Both the position numbers and the translations under genes were made by a program. The notes below the pieces were generated by a model. It did no database searches, was not told where the DNA came from, and saw only the letters and a program-made list of their open reading frames with translations. A stretch of 64,000 nucleotides of DNA, taken from positions 1 through 64,000 of the forward strand of contig JAQBQD010000214.1 of assembly GCA_028287185.1 (NCBI GenBank), given 5' to 3'. The stretch is from Gemmatimonadota bacterium (GTDB lineage: Bacteria > Gemmatimonadota > Gemmatimonadetes > Longimicrobiales > Longimicrobiaceae). This document shows positions 1 to 9,268 of this stretch, piece by piece (the stretch's first letter is position 1; every line of letters starts with the position of its first letter).

Positions 1-67
1 CCACCGCATTCCGCAGGCACTCCAGGTAGCCCTCGAACCGCCGCCGGCCCGCTGCTTCGGTGTTCAT
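1..67 (-). CDS. 5' end of a gene cut by the window edge (possible IS701-type transposase)
   Basis: Only the first 22 codons are inside the window, reading leftward from ATG at 67 (first residues MNTEAAGRRRFEGYLECLRN). A purine-rich AAGG/AGGA stretch precedes the ATG. The RRFEGYLE...LRNAV pattern resembles the start of IS701-family transposases as I remember them, but 22 residues cannot prove it. The 200 bases upstream look less GC-rich than the rest of the window, which fits an inserted element. It could equally be any gene with an amphipathic N-terminus. Confidence 0.35.
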   Translation of the reverse strand, partial: MNTEAAGRRRFEGYLECLRNAV

Positions 68-505
68 TCCTACACCTTGCTACTCACATTCCCAATTGTC
101 AAGATGTTTCTAACACAGTAGTACTAACACTGGGCCTTCGTTGTTTGATGCGATGCTCCACTTCTTGAGAGTGGTCGAATCTACCTGTGATGGGAACGTA
201 GATCTCAGCTGACGAAGCGTATTGAGCAAGCCTGATACGGTGGAGGTATACGCATGCGTCATCTGATCCTCAGCAAGCTGGTGAATGGCAGGCCCTGCAA
301 GTTCCGCGTTCGGGGTAGCATCGGCACGATCCGGACTCTCAAAATCGTAGCGAAAAAAACCCGAAGACGCAAGGAAGCTCCGTCTCGGGGCGCACCACGG
401 CAACAAATGGGTGCGAATCGAGCCAACTTCTTCGGGCGTGCCATAACAGAAGAGCGGCGCCAGGACCCCCTGACGCCGGCTCTAAGTCCAGGGGCTTAGC
501 TAACT
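68..505. other. gene-free stretch
   Basis: No reading frame here has recognisable similarity or convincing codon structure. The left half (about 80-260) is noticeably richer in A and T than neighbouring genes. A TTGACA-like hexamer on the minus strand at 97-102 has no matching -10 box at 16-18 bases. The right end lies just past the fabF stop and carries no obvious terminator. Confidence 0.4.
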
Positions 506-1756
506 TTACTCGCCGTCCCAGCGTCGGATGGCGAGGCTGACGTTGTGGCCCCCGAAGCCGAAGCTGTTGGTGAGCGCCAGCTTCACCGGGCGCTGCACCA
601 TGCCGCCGGCCGCGTAGTCCAGGTCGCAGTCGGGGTCGCGCTCGGTGAGGTTGATGGTGGGCGGGATCTTCCCTTCGCGGCACACCAGCGCCGTGATCAC
701 CGCCTCCACCCCGCCCGCGGCGCCCAGCGTGTGCCCCGTCATCGACTTGGTGGAGCCCACGACGATGTCGTACGCGTGCGATCCAAGCGCGGTACGGATG
801 GCCGCCGACTCGTTCTTGTCGTTGGCCGGCGTGGAGGTGCCGTGGGCGTTCACGTAGTCCACGTCGTCCGGCGTGGCGCCCGCGTCCTTCACGGCCTTGA
901 GCATCGCGCGGACGGCGCCCTCGCCGCCCTCGGCAGGCGCGGTGATGTGGTAGGCGTCGGCCGTCTGGCCGTAGCCCACCACCTCGGCCACGATCGTGGC
1001 GCCGCGGGCCAGGGCGTGCTCCAGCTCCTCCAGCACCACGATTCCCGCGCCCTCGCCCAGCACGAACCCGTCGCGCCCGGCGTCGAAGGGCCGGCTGGCC
1101 GTCTCGGGGCTGTCGTTGCGCTCCGAGAGCGCCTTCATCGACGCGAAGCCCGCCGTGGTCTGCGGCGAGACGGTGGCCTCCGTGCCGCCCGCGATCATCA
1201 CGTCCGCCTCGCCGTGCTGGATCAGGCGGAAGGCGTTGCCCACCGCGTGGGCGCCCGACGCGCACGCCGACACGGTGCAGTAGTTGGGGCCCTTGGCGTT
1301 GTAGCGGATGGAGATGAGCCCCGCGGCGATGTCCGAGATGAACATCGGCACGAAGAAGGGCGACACCCGCGACGGTCCGCGCTCGATGAGCTTGGCGTGC
1401 TGCTCCTCGAAGGTGTGGATGCCCCCGATGCCGCTTCCCACGATCACGCCGAAGCGCTCGGGATCCACGGTGCCCAGGCTCTCCTCCAGCCCCGCCTCGC
1501 GCATGGCCTGCGTGGCGGCCGCGATGGCGAACTGCGCGAAGCGGTCGGTGCGCTTGACCTCCTTGCGGTCCACGTACAGGCCCGGGTCGAAGCCCTTCAC
1601 CTCGCACGCGAAGCGCACGGAGAACTGGGACGCGTCGAACTGGGTGATCGGGCCGGCGCCGCTCTTCCCCTCGAGGAGGGCCGCCCAGGTGCTCGGGACG
1701 TCCAGCCCCACGGCGGTCAGCAGGCCGGTACCCGTGATCACGACACGGCGATTCAT
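506..1756 (-). CDS. fabF: beta-ketoacyl-ACP synthase II (FabF)
   Basis: Condenses malonyl-ACP with a growing acyl-ACP in type II fatty-acid elongation in the cytoplasm. The 416-residue length is normal for the family. The thiolase-fold signature is complete: the nucleophile Cys lies in TVSACASGAH (about residue 163), and the two catalytic histidines lie in VNAHGTSTPAND and in GHTLGAAGG. I start at the ATG at 1756; a TTG directly upstream is also in frame. It is the last gene of the minus-strand fab operon, 120 bases after acpP, so it could also have its own signals. Identification is firm. Confidence 0.96.
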   Translation of the reverse strand: MNRRVVITGTGLLTAVGLDVPSTWAALLEGKSGAGPITQFDASQFSVRFACEVKGFDPGLYVDRKEVKRTDRFAQFAIAAATQAMREAGLEESLGTVDPERFGVIVGSGIGGIHTFEEQHAKLIERGPSRVSPFFVPMFISDIAAGLISIRYNAKGPNYCTVSACASGAHAVGNAFRLIQHGEADVMIAGGTEATVSPQTTAGFASMKALSERNDSPETASRPFDAGRDGFVLGEGAGIVVLEELEHALARGATIVAEVVGYGQTADAYHITAPAEGGEGAVRAMLKAVKDAGATPDDVDYVNAHGTSTPANDKNESAAIRTALGSHAYDIVVGSTKSMTGHTLGAAGGVEAVITALVCREGKIPPTINLTERDPDCDLDYAAGGMVQRPVKLALTNSFGFGGHNVSLAIRRWDGE

Positions 1757-1876
1757 CAACCGCTCCCGGTCAGGGGAAATGGTGCGCGACCGGGCCGCAG
1801 GCGCGGCCCGGTCGCATGGGTATGGCTGGCACGGGCATGCGAGCGCCCCGCGGACGCGAGAGCATCCGCGGAAGGC

Positions 1877-2116
1877 TCAGGGGCCCGAGTGCTCCTGGAT
1901 GTACGTGATCGCGTCGCCCACCGTCTGGAGCTTCTCGGCGTCCTCGTCGGGGATCTCGATCCCGAACTCCTCCTCGAACGCCATCACCAGCTCCACCGTG
2001 TCGAGCGAGTCGGCGCCCAGGTCCTCGACGAACGAAGCCTCGGGCGTGACCTTCTCCGCCTCGACGCCCAGCTCGTTGATGATGATGTCCTTGACCTTCT
2101 GCTCGATGTCGGCCAT
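1877..2116 (-). CDS. acpP: acyl carrier protein
   Basis: A 79-residue acidic protein that carries acyl intermediates on a 4'-phosphopantetheine arm. The attachment site is Ser37 in the motif [11 protein letters not shown]. The family length is about 77-80 residues. A good ribosome site (CAGGAG) sits before the ATG at 2116. It lies between fabG (72 bases upstream) and fabF, the usual order in this operon. The gap on each side is larger than elsewhere in the operon, which may allow separate, higher expression as is common for acpP. Confidence 0.97.
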   Translation of the reverse strand: MADIEQKVKDIIINELGVEAEKVTPEASFVEDLGADSLDTVELVMAFEEEFGIEIPDEDAEKLQTVGDAITYIQEHSGP

Positions 2117-2187
2117 TGCTCCGCTCCTGTAGTTCCGTAGAAAGTTTGTCCTCGGGCCCGGCTTTGCGCGCCGGTGCGCCGGTGCTG

Positions 2188-2928
2188 CTACATCACCATC
2201 CCGCCGTCCACCACCAGCACCTGCCCGGTCATGTACGCCGCCCCCGGCCCCGCCAGGAACCGCACCACGGGCGCGACGTCCTCGGGCCGGCCCAGGCGTC
2301 CCAGGGCGATCTGCGACATCAGCGCGTCGCGTGCCGCCTCGGGAAGGTCGTGGGTCATGTCGGTCTCAATGTATCCGGGCGCGACGGCGTTGACCAGAAC
2401 GTTGCGCGACGCCAGCTCCTTGGCCACCGACTTGGTGAGGCCGATGAGCCCCGCCTTGCTGGCCGCGTAGTTGGCCTGCCCGCGGTTGCCCGTGATCCCC
2501 ACCACGCTGCTCACGTTCACGATGCGCCCGCTGCGCCGCTTCATCATCCCGCGCGACGCGGCGCGGATCAGGTTGAAGGCGCCGCGCAGGTTCGTGTCCA
2601 TCACCGCGTCCCAGTCCTCGTCCTTGATGCGGACCAGCACGTTGTCGCGGGTGACGCCGGCGTTGTTCACCAGCACGTCCAGCCCGCCCATCTCGTCCTC
2701 CACGCGCTTCACCAGCGCGTTGCAGGCCTCGGAGCTGGCCACGTCACAGGCGTAGCCGCGGTGGCCGCCGCCCGGAAGCCCCTCGGCCGCGGCCTGGGCG
2801 CGCTCGCCGTCTCGCGCCACCACCGCCACCTTCGCGCCCGCCTCGGCCAGCGCGCGGGCGATGCCCAGCCCGATGCCGCGCGAGCCCCCCGTCACCAGCG
2901 CCACCTGTCCGGTCAGCTCCACGGTCAC
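2188..2928 (-). CDS. fabG: 3-oxoacyl-ACP reductase (FabG)
   Basis: NADPH-dependent reductase of the fatty-acid cycle, short-chain dehydrogenase family, 246 residues. The cofactor loop GGSRGIG follows the first strand, NNAG lies mid-protein, and the catalytic Ser, Tyr and Lys are visible in NVSSVVG and YAASK. Start chosen as GTG at 2928, which overlaps the fabD stop as GTGA and implies coupled translation; a second GTG two codons later is possible. The C-terminus ends in VVDGGMVM, typical of bacterial FabG. Confidence 0.95.
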   Translation of the reverse strand: MTVELTGQVALVTGGSRGIGLGIARALAEAGAKVAVVARDGERAQAAAEGLPGGGHRGYACDVASSEACNALVKRVEDEMGGLDVLVNNAGVTRDNVLVRIKDEDWDAVMDTNLRGAFNLIRAASRGMMKRRSGRIVNVSSVVGITGNRGQANYAASKAGLIGLTKSVAKELASRNVLVNAVAPGYIETDMTHDLPEAARDALMSQIALGRLGRPEDVAPVVRFLAGPGAAYMTGQVLVVDGGMVM

Positions 2929-3878
2929 GCTCCCTGCTGCGAAAGGAAGGCCTCCACCGCGTCCGCGGTACCCAGCGCCGTGCCCCGCCCCTCGGCCGCG
3001 CGGTCGATGCGCTTCAGCATCCCCGTCAGCACCTTGCCGGGCCCGATCTCCACGAAGCGCTCCACCCCCAGCTGCAGCATGGTGCGCACCGAGGCCGTCC
3101 AGCGCACGGGCGAGGTGAGCTGCTGCACCAAAAGCGCCCGCGCCTCCGCCGCGTCCGAGATCGGCGTCGCGGTCACGTTGGAGACCACCGCGAAGGCGGG
3201 ATCGCGCATCTGTGCCGCGTCCAGGCGCTCCTCCAGCCCGGCCACGGCCGCCTCCATGAGCGGCGAGTGGAAGGCGCCCGAGACGTTCAGCCCCTGCACC
3301 TTCTTCGCGCCGGCGGAGACCAGCATGGGGCTCACCCGCTCCACCGCCGCCACGTCGCCCGAGACCACCACCTGGCCGGGGGTGTTGAAGTTGGCCGGCA
3401 CCACCACGCCGTCGGGTCCGCTGGCCTCGCGGCAGACGCCGTCCACCACCTCGTCGTCCAGCCCCAGCACGGCGGCCATCGTGCCCGGCCGCGCCTGCCC
3501 CGCCTGGAACATCAGCTCGCCCCGGCGGCGCACCGTGCGCAGCGCGTCCGCGAAGCCCAGCGACCCGGCGGCGAAGTAGGCGCTGAACTCGCCCAGCGAA
3601 TGCCCCGCGGCGACCACCACGTCCAGCTCCACGTCGCCGAGCGCGGCCCAGACCGCGGCGCTGTGCGCCAGCAGGGCGGGCTGCGCGTTCACCGTGGCCG
3701 TGAGCTCGTCCTCGGGCCCTTCCCAGCACATGCGCGAGAGAGCGAAGCCCAGCGCCTCGTCGGCCTCCTCCCACACCCGGCGCGCGGCCGGGAAGCGCTC
3801 GGCCAGGTCCTTCCCCATCCCCACCGACTGCGAGCCCTGCCCGGGGAAGAGCAGGCCCACCCGCTCGCGGCCGCTCAC
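2925..3878 (-). CDS. fabD: malonyl-CoA:ACP transacylase (FabD)
   Basis: Transfers malonyl groups from CoA to acyl carrier protein. The protein is 317 residues with start GTG at 3878, overlapping the fabH stop as GTGA. GQGSQ near the N-terminus and the nucleophile motif GHSLGE (about residue 95) are present, with the conserved His in AFHSPLM. A longer frame opens upstream inside fabH, but the overlap start gives the normal N-terminus just ahead of the VGLLFPGQGSQ strand. Confidence 0.95.
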   Translation of the reverse strand: MSGRERVGLLFPGQGSQSVGMGKDLAERFPAARRVWEEADEALGFALSRMCWEGPEDELTATVNAQPALLAHSAAVWAALGDVELDVVVAAGHSLGEFSAYFAAGSLGFADALRTVRRRGELMFQAGQARPGTMAAVLGLDDEVVDGVCREASGPDGVVVPANFNTPGQVVVSGDVAAVERVSPMLVSAGAKKVQGLNVSGAFHSPLMEAAVAGLEERLDAAQMRDPAFAVVSNVTATPISDAAEARALLVQQLTSPVRWTASVRTMLQLGVERFVEIGPGKVLTGMLKRIDRAAEGRGTALGTADAVEAFLSQQGA

Positions 3879-4873
3879 AGGCGCACCACGTTGGCAGCCC
3901 ACGTGAAGCCGGCGCCGAAGGCCACCATCAGCACCAGCGAGCCCTCACCCACGCGCCCCTGCTCCACGGCCTCGTCCAGGGCCACGGGGATGGAGGCCGA
4001 GCTCATGTTGCCGTAGCGGTCCACGTTCACGAACACGCGGTCCATGGGGATCTTCGCGTACTTGGCGGTCGACTCGATGATGCGCAGGTTGGCCTGGTGC
4101 GGCACCAGCAGGTCGATGTCGTCGCCCGAGACGCCTGCGCGCAGCAGGGCTTTCTCGGCGGCCTCGCACATGGAGCGCACGGCCGACCTGAACACCTCGG
4201 GCCCCGCCATCTTCACGTAGTGGCTGCGCTCGTCCAGCACCGAGATGTCGAGGGGGATCCTGGCGCCGCCGCCCGGCCGGTACAGCAGCTCGGCCAGGGT
4301 GCCGTCCGTGCGCATGTAGCTGGACAGGATGCCCCGCCCGTCCGTGGCGGGCTGGACGACGGCCGATCCCGAGCCGTCGCCGAAGAGCACGCAGGTGGAG
4401 CGGTCCGACCAGTCCACGATGCTGCTCATCTTCTCCGTCGCCACCACGAGCACGTTCTTGCCCTGGCCCGCGACGATGTGCGCCTCGGCCATCGACAGGC
4501 CGTACAGGAATCCGGAGCAGGCCGTGGAGAAGTCGTAGGCGGCCGCGTTGGAGGCGCCCAGCAGGGCCTGCACGTCGCAGGCGGTGCTGGGGAGCAGGCG
4601 GTCGGGCGTGGCGGTGGAAAGGAGGATGAAGTCCAGCTCCTTCGCGTCCAGCCCGGCGCGCTCCAGGGCCACGCGCGCCGAGGCGGCGGCCATGTCGGCG
4701 GCGCCCGTGTCCGCGTCGGCCAGGCGGCGCTCGCGGATGCCCGTGCGGCTGCGGATCCACTCGTCCGAGGTGTCGACCATCGACTCAAGGTCGGCGTTGG
4801 TCACCACCTTCGGCGGGTTGTACCGCCCAGTCGAGGCCAGCTTCGCCCGGGGCGGCGTGGGGGTGTGCGTCAT
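3875..4873 (-). CDS. fabH: beta-ketoacyl-ACP synthase III (FabH)
   Basis: Starts fatty-acid synthesis by condensing acetyl-CoA (or a branched primer) with malonyl-ACP. It has 332 residues. The catalytic Cys is in FSTACSGFLYG, the His in VPHQANLRI, and the Asn in the NVDRYGNMSSAS segment; the last is the usual glycine-rich C-terminal signature. ATG at 4873 overlaps the plsX stop as ATGA. The primer preference cannot be read from the sequence. Confidence 0.95.
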   Translation of the reverse strand: MTHTPTPPRAKLASTGRYNPPKVVTNADLESMVDTSDEWIRSRTGIRERRLADADTGAADMAAASARVALERAGLDAKELDFILLSTATPDRLLPSTACDVQALLGASNAAAYDFSTACSGFLYGLSMAEAHIVAGQGKNVLVVATEKMSSIVDWSDRSTCVLFGDGSGSAVVQPATDGRGILSSYMRTDGTLAELLYRPGGGARIPLDISVLDERSHYVKMAGPEVFRSAVRSMCEAAEKALLRAGVSGDDIDLLVPHQANLRIIESTAKYAKIPMDRVFVNVDRYGNMSSASIPVALDEAVEQGRVGEGSLVLMVAFGAGFTWAANVVRL

Positions 4874-5868
4874 GGCTCCTGCGTGGGATCCGCCGGGCGG
4901 GCCAGCTCGCGCGCGATGTGCGCGACCATGCCCCGCTGCACCGACCGCTGCGCCACGCGGATGGCGTTGCGGATGGCGCGCGGGGGCGAGCCGCCGTGGC
5001 AGATGATGGTGATGCCGTTGACGCCGAGCAGGGGGGCGCCGCCGTACTCGGTGTAGTCCAGCGTGCGGAACACCCGGTCCGTGTCGATCTCCAGCCCCTT
5101 GGCCCCCACCTCCTGCCGCAGCAGGTGGATGATGAAGCCGGCGATGGACTCGTAGAACTTGAGCAGCACGTTGCCCACGAAGCCGTCGCACACCAGCACG
5201 TCGCAGCGGTCGTGGATGATGTCGCGCCCCTCCACGTTGCCCACGAAGTTGATGCCCGGCGCCCGGGACAGCAGGCCGTACGTCTCCACCGAGCGCTCGT
5301 CGCCCTTCTCTGGCTCCTCGCCGATGTTGAGCAGGCCCACGCGCGGCTGCTCCACGCCCATCAGGTCCTGGGCGTAGATGGTGCCCAGCGTGGCGAACTG
5401 CACGAGCTGCGCCGGCCGGGTGTCGACGTTGGCGCCCGAGTCCAGCACGATGGTGTGCCCGGCCGCCGTGGGGAACACGGTGCCGATGGCGGGCCGGTCC
5501 ACCCCGGGCAGGGGACGCAGGATGAAGAGCGAGCCCGCCATCACCGCGCCGGTGGACCCGGCGCTGATGAACGCGTCGACCTCGCCCCGCTTGTGCAGGG
5601 TGAGGCCGATGACGACGGACGAGTCGGGCTTGCGCCGGATGGCCTGCGCCGGCGACTCGCCCATCTCGATCTTCTGGCTGGCGTGCACGACCTCGATGCG
5701 GTCGCGCGGCGCCTCCGGGTGGCGCGCCAGCTCCGCCTCGATGGCCTCGCGATCGCCGACCAGGACCATGGAGAAGTCCCCGTCCAGCTCACGCAAAGCT
5801 CCGACCGCGCCCTCGACCTCGACGGCCGGGGCACGATCGGAGCCCATCGCGTCCAGCGCGATCCGCAT
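4870..5868 (-). CDS. plsX: phosphate acyltransferase PlsX
   Basis: Makes acyl-phosphate from acyl-ACP for the first step of phospholipid synthesis. It is 332 residues and begins with the family-typical MRIALDAMGSD. Other conserved stretches are SAGSTGAVMAGS and a C-terminal GGAPLLGVNG. It sits between rpmF and fabH and links membrane lipid synthesis with fatty-acid initiation. The ATG at 5868 is 17 bases after the rpmF stop, and the gene's own stop overlaps the fabH start. Confidence 0.95.
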   Translation of the reverse strand: MRIALDAMGSDRAPAVEVEGAVGALRELDGDFSMVLVGDREAIEAELARHPEAPRDRIEVVHASQKIEMGESPAQAIRRKPDSSVVIGLTLHKRGEVDAFISAGSTGAVMAGSLFILRPLPGVDRPAIGTVFPTAAGHTIVLDSGANVDTRPAQLVQFATLGTIYAQDLMGVEQPRVGLLNIGEEPEKGDERSVETYGLLSRAPGINFVGNVEGRDIIHDRCDVLVCDGFVGNVLLKFYESIAGFIIHLLRQEVGAKGLEIDTDRVFRTLDYTEYGGAPLLGVNGITIICHGGSPPRAIRNAIRVAQRSVQRGMVAHIARELARPADPTQEP

Positions 5869-5885
5869 CTGTTCTGTGCCGGTGC

Positions 5886-6068
5886 CTAGAACTCTTCGAC
5901 TTCCAGGACCTGCTCACGCTTGTAGTAGCCGCAGCTCGCGCAGACGCGGTGCGGCAGGGCCGGATCGCCGCACTGCGGGCACGCGTGGAACGACGGCATG
6001 GCCGCCTTGATGTGCGTGCGGCGCTTGCGCTGGCGCTGCTTGGACTGGCGCTTCTTGGGTACGGCCAT
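5886..6068 (-). CDS. rpmF: 50S ribosomal protein L32
   Basis: A 60-residue basic ribosomal protein starting MAVPKKRQSKQRQRKRR, exactly the bL32 N-terminus. Two CxxC pairs (CPQCG and CASCG) form the zinc site, so this is the zinc-binding (C+) form and not the Cys-free form. It lies between the DUF177 gene and plsX, a widely conserved order. AGGGGG-type purines precede the ATG. Confidence 0.97.
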   Translation of the reverse strand: MAVPKKRQSKQRQRKRRTHIKAAMPSFHACPQCGDPALPHRVCASCGYYKREQVLEVEEF

Positions 6069-6098
6069 CGGAAACCCCCTTGGGCTGTCTCTGCGTGG

Positions 6099-6608
6099 TC
6101 AGTCGTTCTTGAGCTTCTTCAACGCGTCCCAGGGGCTCGGAGCCGACTCGGAAACGCAGTCGCACGCGATGTCGTTGCGGTCGACGCCGCACTTCGGGCA
6201 GAGCCCGCGGCAGTCTTCCCGGCACAGCGCGTACGCGGGCACGTGCAGCAGAAGCTGCTCCCGCACGGGGCCCGTCAGGTCCACCTCGGCCGCGCGGGGC
6301 GGTATGGGGTAGACCTCTCCTTCGGTCTCGTCCTCCTCCTCGGCCGTGAGCGGCTCGAAGAGCAGGTCGACGTGCACCTCGACGTCGCTGCGGACCTCCT
6401 TCAGGCAGCGGCGGCACTCCTGCACCACCGCCGTGCCCAGCGAGCCGCGCACCAGCACGCCCTCGCCCACCGAGCTCGCCGTCAGGTCCACCTCCACCGG
6501 CGCCGAAAGCTTCACCGCCACCCCGTCCCACATGGGGTCGTCGGTCGGCACCGTCTCCCGAATCCGCACGTCCGCGCGGTCCACCTGCTTGAGCGCGAGT
6601 TTCAGCAT
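6099..6608 (-). CDS. yceD: YceD/DUF177 family protein (rRNA accumulation)
   Basis: First gene of the fab operon, 169 residues. Members of DUF177 (YceD in E. coli, DCL in plants) affect 23S rRNA accumulation and nearly always precede rpmF. The N-terminal half forms the beta-rich core; the C-terminus has the conserved VREQLLLHVP followed by a cysteine-rich zinc-type segment (CREDCRGLCPKCG, then CDC). The ATG at 6608 has no Shine-Dalgarno sequence and lies only 8 bases after a -10 box, so the mRNA may be leaderless. Confidence 0.88.
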   Translation of the reverse strand: MLKLALKQVDRADVRIRETVPTDDPMWDGVAVKLSAPVEVDLTASSVGEGVLVRGSLGTAVVQECRRCLKEVRSDVEVHVDLLFEPLTAEEEDETEGEVYPIPPRAAEVDLTGPVREQLLLHVPAYALCREDCRGLCPKCGVDRNDIACDCVSESAPSPWDALKKLKND

Positions 6609-6616
6609 AAACCAAA

Positions 6617-6645
6617 AATGTATCGGAAACCCCGCTTTCTGTCAA
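6617..6645 (-). promoter_or_regulatory. promoter of the fab operon
   Basis: On the minus strand TTGACA (6645-6640) and TACATT (6622-6617) are separated by exactly 17 bases. The -10 box ends 8 bases before the DUF177 ATG, so transcription would start at or within two bases of the ATG. Confidence 0.75.
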
Positions 6646-7004
6646 TCAGAGCGCGGGATTTCGTGCATGCGGAGGCCCCCGCGGCCTTCACGCGCGCGCG
6701 GGGACGGGAATGATAGCGGGAAGCGCCGGGAATTCAACCTCCACACCCACTTTCCGCCGTCGGAGGCACGTACCGCGCCGCGGACGGCGCGCCGACCGCA
6801 CGTCCACGACCGATCGTCCCGTCCGTCCGTGGTGGCCGGCCGACGCTTCACCCGCGCCTCGGTTGATCTTCGCAATCGAGATCGCCCCCATTCCACGTCG
6901 CATCGGTTCCCCGCGCATCCGTTCGGGAACCCGCAGGCGCAGGATGGGATTAAAGATAGCAGCCGGCGAAGGTGCCGGCGCGGTTCCCTCCACCGGGATG
7001 GACG

Positions 7005-7679
7005 ATGCGGAACAACGAGCGTGGACTCTTCCGATACATTCGCGGCCTCGCAGTCGCCGCTGCCGCCGCGCTCGCAATCGGCAGCAGCGCCGGACGCGCC
7101 GACGTCGCGTGGGCGCAGGCGGCTCCGCGCGCGGCGACCGACACGGTGGCGTTCGCGGGCGGCTGCTTCTGGTGCATGGAGCCGGCGTTCGACCACATCC
7201 CCGGCGTGCTCTCCGTCACCTCCGGCTACACCGGCGGGCGCACGGCGAACCCCACGTACGAGGAGGTCTCCGCAGGCGGCACGGGGCACGCGGAGTCGGT
7301 GCAGGTGGTGTACGATCCCGCGCGCGTGTCCTACGCCCGCCTACTGGACAACTTCTGGCACAACGTCGATCCGGTCACCGCCGACGCGCAGTTCTGCGAC
7401 CACGGCAACCAGTATCGCACGGCCATCTTCTACCACGGCGAGGCGCAGCGGCGCCAGGCCGAGGCCAGCAAGGCCGCGCTGCAGCGCTCGGGCATCCTCA
7501 AGCGTCCCATCGTGACGCAGATCGCGGCGGCGGGACCGTTCTACGCGGCGGAAGAGTACCACCAGCACTACTACACCAAGAACCCGGTGCGCTACCACTA
7601 CTACCGCTGGAACTGCGGCCGCGACAACCGCCTGCACCAGCTCTGGGGCGACAAGGCCGGCGGCGAGTCCAAGCACTGA
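7005..7679 (+). CDS. msrA: peptide-methionine (S)-S-oxide reductase MsrA, exported
   Basis: Repairs oxidised methionine (S form). The 224-residue product begins with a signal peptide: basic MRNNERG, a hydrophobic core ([12 protein letters not shown]) and a likely cleavage after AWAQA. The catalytic motif GGCFWCME follows at about residue 50, then GYTGG and the EYHQ/YY C-terminal motifs. The start is ATG at 7005; an in-frame codon at 6972 would add an implausible tail before the signal. It forms a pair with msrB 67 bases downstream, so both isomers would be repaired in the periplasm. Confidence 0.92.
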   Translation: MRNNERGLFRYIRGLAVAAAAALAIGSSAGRADVAWAQAAPRAATDTVAFAGGCFWCMEPAFDHIPGVLSVTSGYTGGRTANPTYEEVSAGGTGHAESVQVVYDPARVSYARLLDNFWHNVDPVTADAQFCDHGNQYRTAIFYHGEAQRRQAEASKAALQRSGILKRPIVTQIAAAGPFYAAEEYHQHYYTKNPVRYHYYRWNCGRDNRLHQLWGDKAGGESKH

Positions 7680-7746
7680 TCGTCGAAGGAACGCGGTCAG
7701 AATCGATCGAAGGGCGTTCGTTGACCTGGGAAGCAAGGGAATCGAG

Positions 7747-8292
7747 ATGAACACATCGCAGCGCATCCGTTCCGTCCTGGCGCTCGCCGGCCTGCTCGCG
7801 GCCGGGCTCGGCGCGCCGGCGGCCGCCGACGCACAGGCCGCGCGTCCGGTCGCGGCAGCAAGCCGAAACGACGACGCGGCGCTCCGCCGGCGGCTGACGT
7901 CCATGCAGTACGACGTCACGCAGCACGCGGCCACGGAGCCCCCGTTCCACAACGAGTTCTGGGACAACCACCGCGCCGGCATCTACGTGGACGTCGTTTC
8001 GGGCGAGGCGCTGTTCAGCTCCACCGACAAGTTCGACTCCGGCACCGGGTGGCCCAGCTTCACGCGGCCGTTGGAGCCCGCGAACGTACGCCGCCGCACC
8101 GACACCAGCTACGGCGTGCGGACCGAGGTGCGTTCGGCCAGGGCCAACTCGCACCTGGGTCACGTTTTCGACGACGGCCCCCGCCCCACCGGCCTGCGCT
8201 ACTGCATCAACTCCGCGTCGCTGCGATTCGTGCCCGCGGAGCGCCTGCAGGCCGAGGGCTACGGCAAGTACCTGCCGCTTTTCCGGAAGTAA
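7747..8292 (+). CDS. msrB: peptide-methionine (R)-S-oxide reductase MsrB, exported
   Basis: Reduces the R form of methionine sulfoxide. The 181-residue protein has an N-terminal signal peptide (hydrophobic [11 protein letters not shown], cleavage probably after AAADA). The SelR fold motifs [18 protein letters not shown] and the catalytic Cys in [11 protein letters not shown] are present. The two CxxC pairs that bind zinc in many MsrB proteins are replaced (for example [13 protein letters not shown]), so this is a zinc-free variant with a single visible Cys. AAGGGA precedes the ATG. It is paired with msrA. Confidence 0.92.
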   Translation: MNTSQRIRSVLALAGLLAAGLGAPAAADAQAARPVAAASRNDDAALRRRLTSMQYDVTQHAATEPPFHNEFWDNHRAGIYVDVVSGEALFSSTDKFDSGTGWPSFTRPLEPANVRRRTDTSYGVRTEVRSARANSHLGHVFDDGPRPTGLRYCINSASLRFVPAERLQAEGYGKYLPLFRK

Positions 8293-8374
8293 GAGCGTCG
8301 ACGGAGGAGCAAGCGCGCGGAGCCGGCTCGACGTTCGAGACAGGGTCCGCGGACATCTAGGATGCACGTACGAC

Positions 8375-8403
8375 AAGAGGGCACTCGGCGCGGGTGCCCT
8401 CTT
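8375..8403 (+). terminator. terminator after msrB
   Basis: A perfect 10-bp inverted repeat (AAGAGGGCAC / GTGCCCTCTT) with a 9-base loop lies 83 bases after the msrB stop. It is followed by CTCGTTT, so only a weak T run. No gene on the opposite strand ends here. Confidence 0.7.
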
Positions 8404-8437
8404 CTCGTTTGCATCGAACCTGCCGTCCGTCGATCAA

Positions 8438-8558
<121 letters not shown>

Positions 8559-8758
8559 TGCCGCGAATGGTGGTGCGGCGCCGGGCTCCGTTCCATGGGG
8601 ATGAACCCGATGGCTGGAACTACGATCGCGGTTTCGAGTGGCCCGGGGAGCGGCCGGGGGATCGTGATCCAGGGCGGAGGGGCTGCAGTGCTTCCCTTCT
8701 CCCGCTTGCGGGCGAAGGTGGCGAGCCCCAGCGAGCCGGATGCGGGCTTCCCGTCCGT

Positions 8759-9121
8759 TCAGTCGTCGGAGTCGGCCACGAGCATCGACAGGACCCACGA
8801 GACGACGCTGATGACGATGGAGCCGATGAGCGCGGCCTTGAAGCTGGCGATGGTGAACACGAAGCCGAGCCGGCGCGCCACGAAGCTGGTGAGGTACAGC
8901 ATCAGCGCGTTGATGACGAACAGGAACAGGCCAAGCGTGAGCACGATCAGGCCGCACGACATCATCTTCAGCAGCGGCCGCACCAGCGAGTTCACCAGGC
9001 CCAGGATGAGCGCGATGGCGAACAGCGCGCCGATCCCGCCGCGGAAGTGGATGCCGGGAACGAAGTGGGCCGCGACCCACACGGCCACGGCGGAGGCGGC
9101 CCAGCGGAGAAGGAGTTTCAC
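8759..9121 (-). CDS. phage-holin-4-like small membrane protein
   Basis: A 120-residue integral membrane protein with about four hydrophobic helices. The ahfxPGI motif (HFVPGIHFRGG) and the central LVNSLVRPLLK and YLTSFVARRLGF segments match the widespread DUF/phage_holin_4_2 family found in many chromosomes, whose physiological role is unknown. The start is GTG at 9121 with GGGAG upstream. It stands alone between msrB and ndk, with no lysis genes nearby, so a phage function is unlikely. Confidence 0.8.
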   Translation of the reverse strand: MKLLLRWAASAVAVWVAAHFVPGIHFRGGIGALFAIALILGLVNSLVRPLLKMMSCGLIVLTLGLFLFVINALMLYLTSFVARRLGFVFTIASFKAALIGSIVISVVSWVLSMLVADSDD

Positions 9122-9268
9122 GGTGCTCCCGCGGTGCGATGTGGACTCGGGATCGGGACGAGACGCTCTGGCGACACGAGCGGCGGATGGAAGAGACTAC
9201 CGCATGCTCCGCGGATTGGTTTCGTCCGCGCCCGATCGGCCTCCGGTGGACCTTCGGGTGCGGATGCG

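Noticed and set aside
254-499. 81-residue frame in the left gap
   Set aside because: Basic low-complexity product ending in LTPALSPGA, typical of intergenic repeats and not of a protein.
545-2140. Long plus-strand frame opposite fabF and acpP
   Set aside because: High GC creates open frames opposite real genes; the product is Arg/His/Val-rich nonsense while the minus strand encodes clear FabF and ACP.
8759-9121. Prophage, based on the holin-like protein
   Set aside because: No endolysin, structural or integrase genes nearby; the family is widespread in chromosomes.
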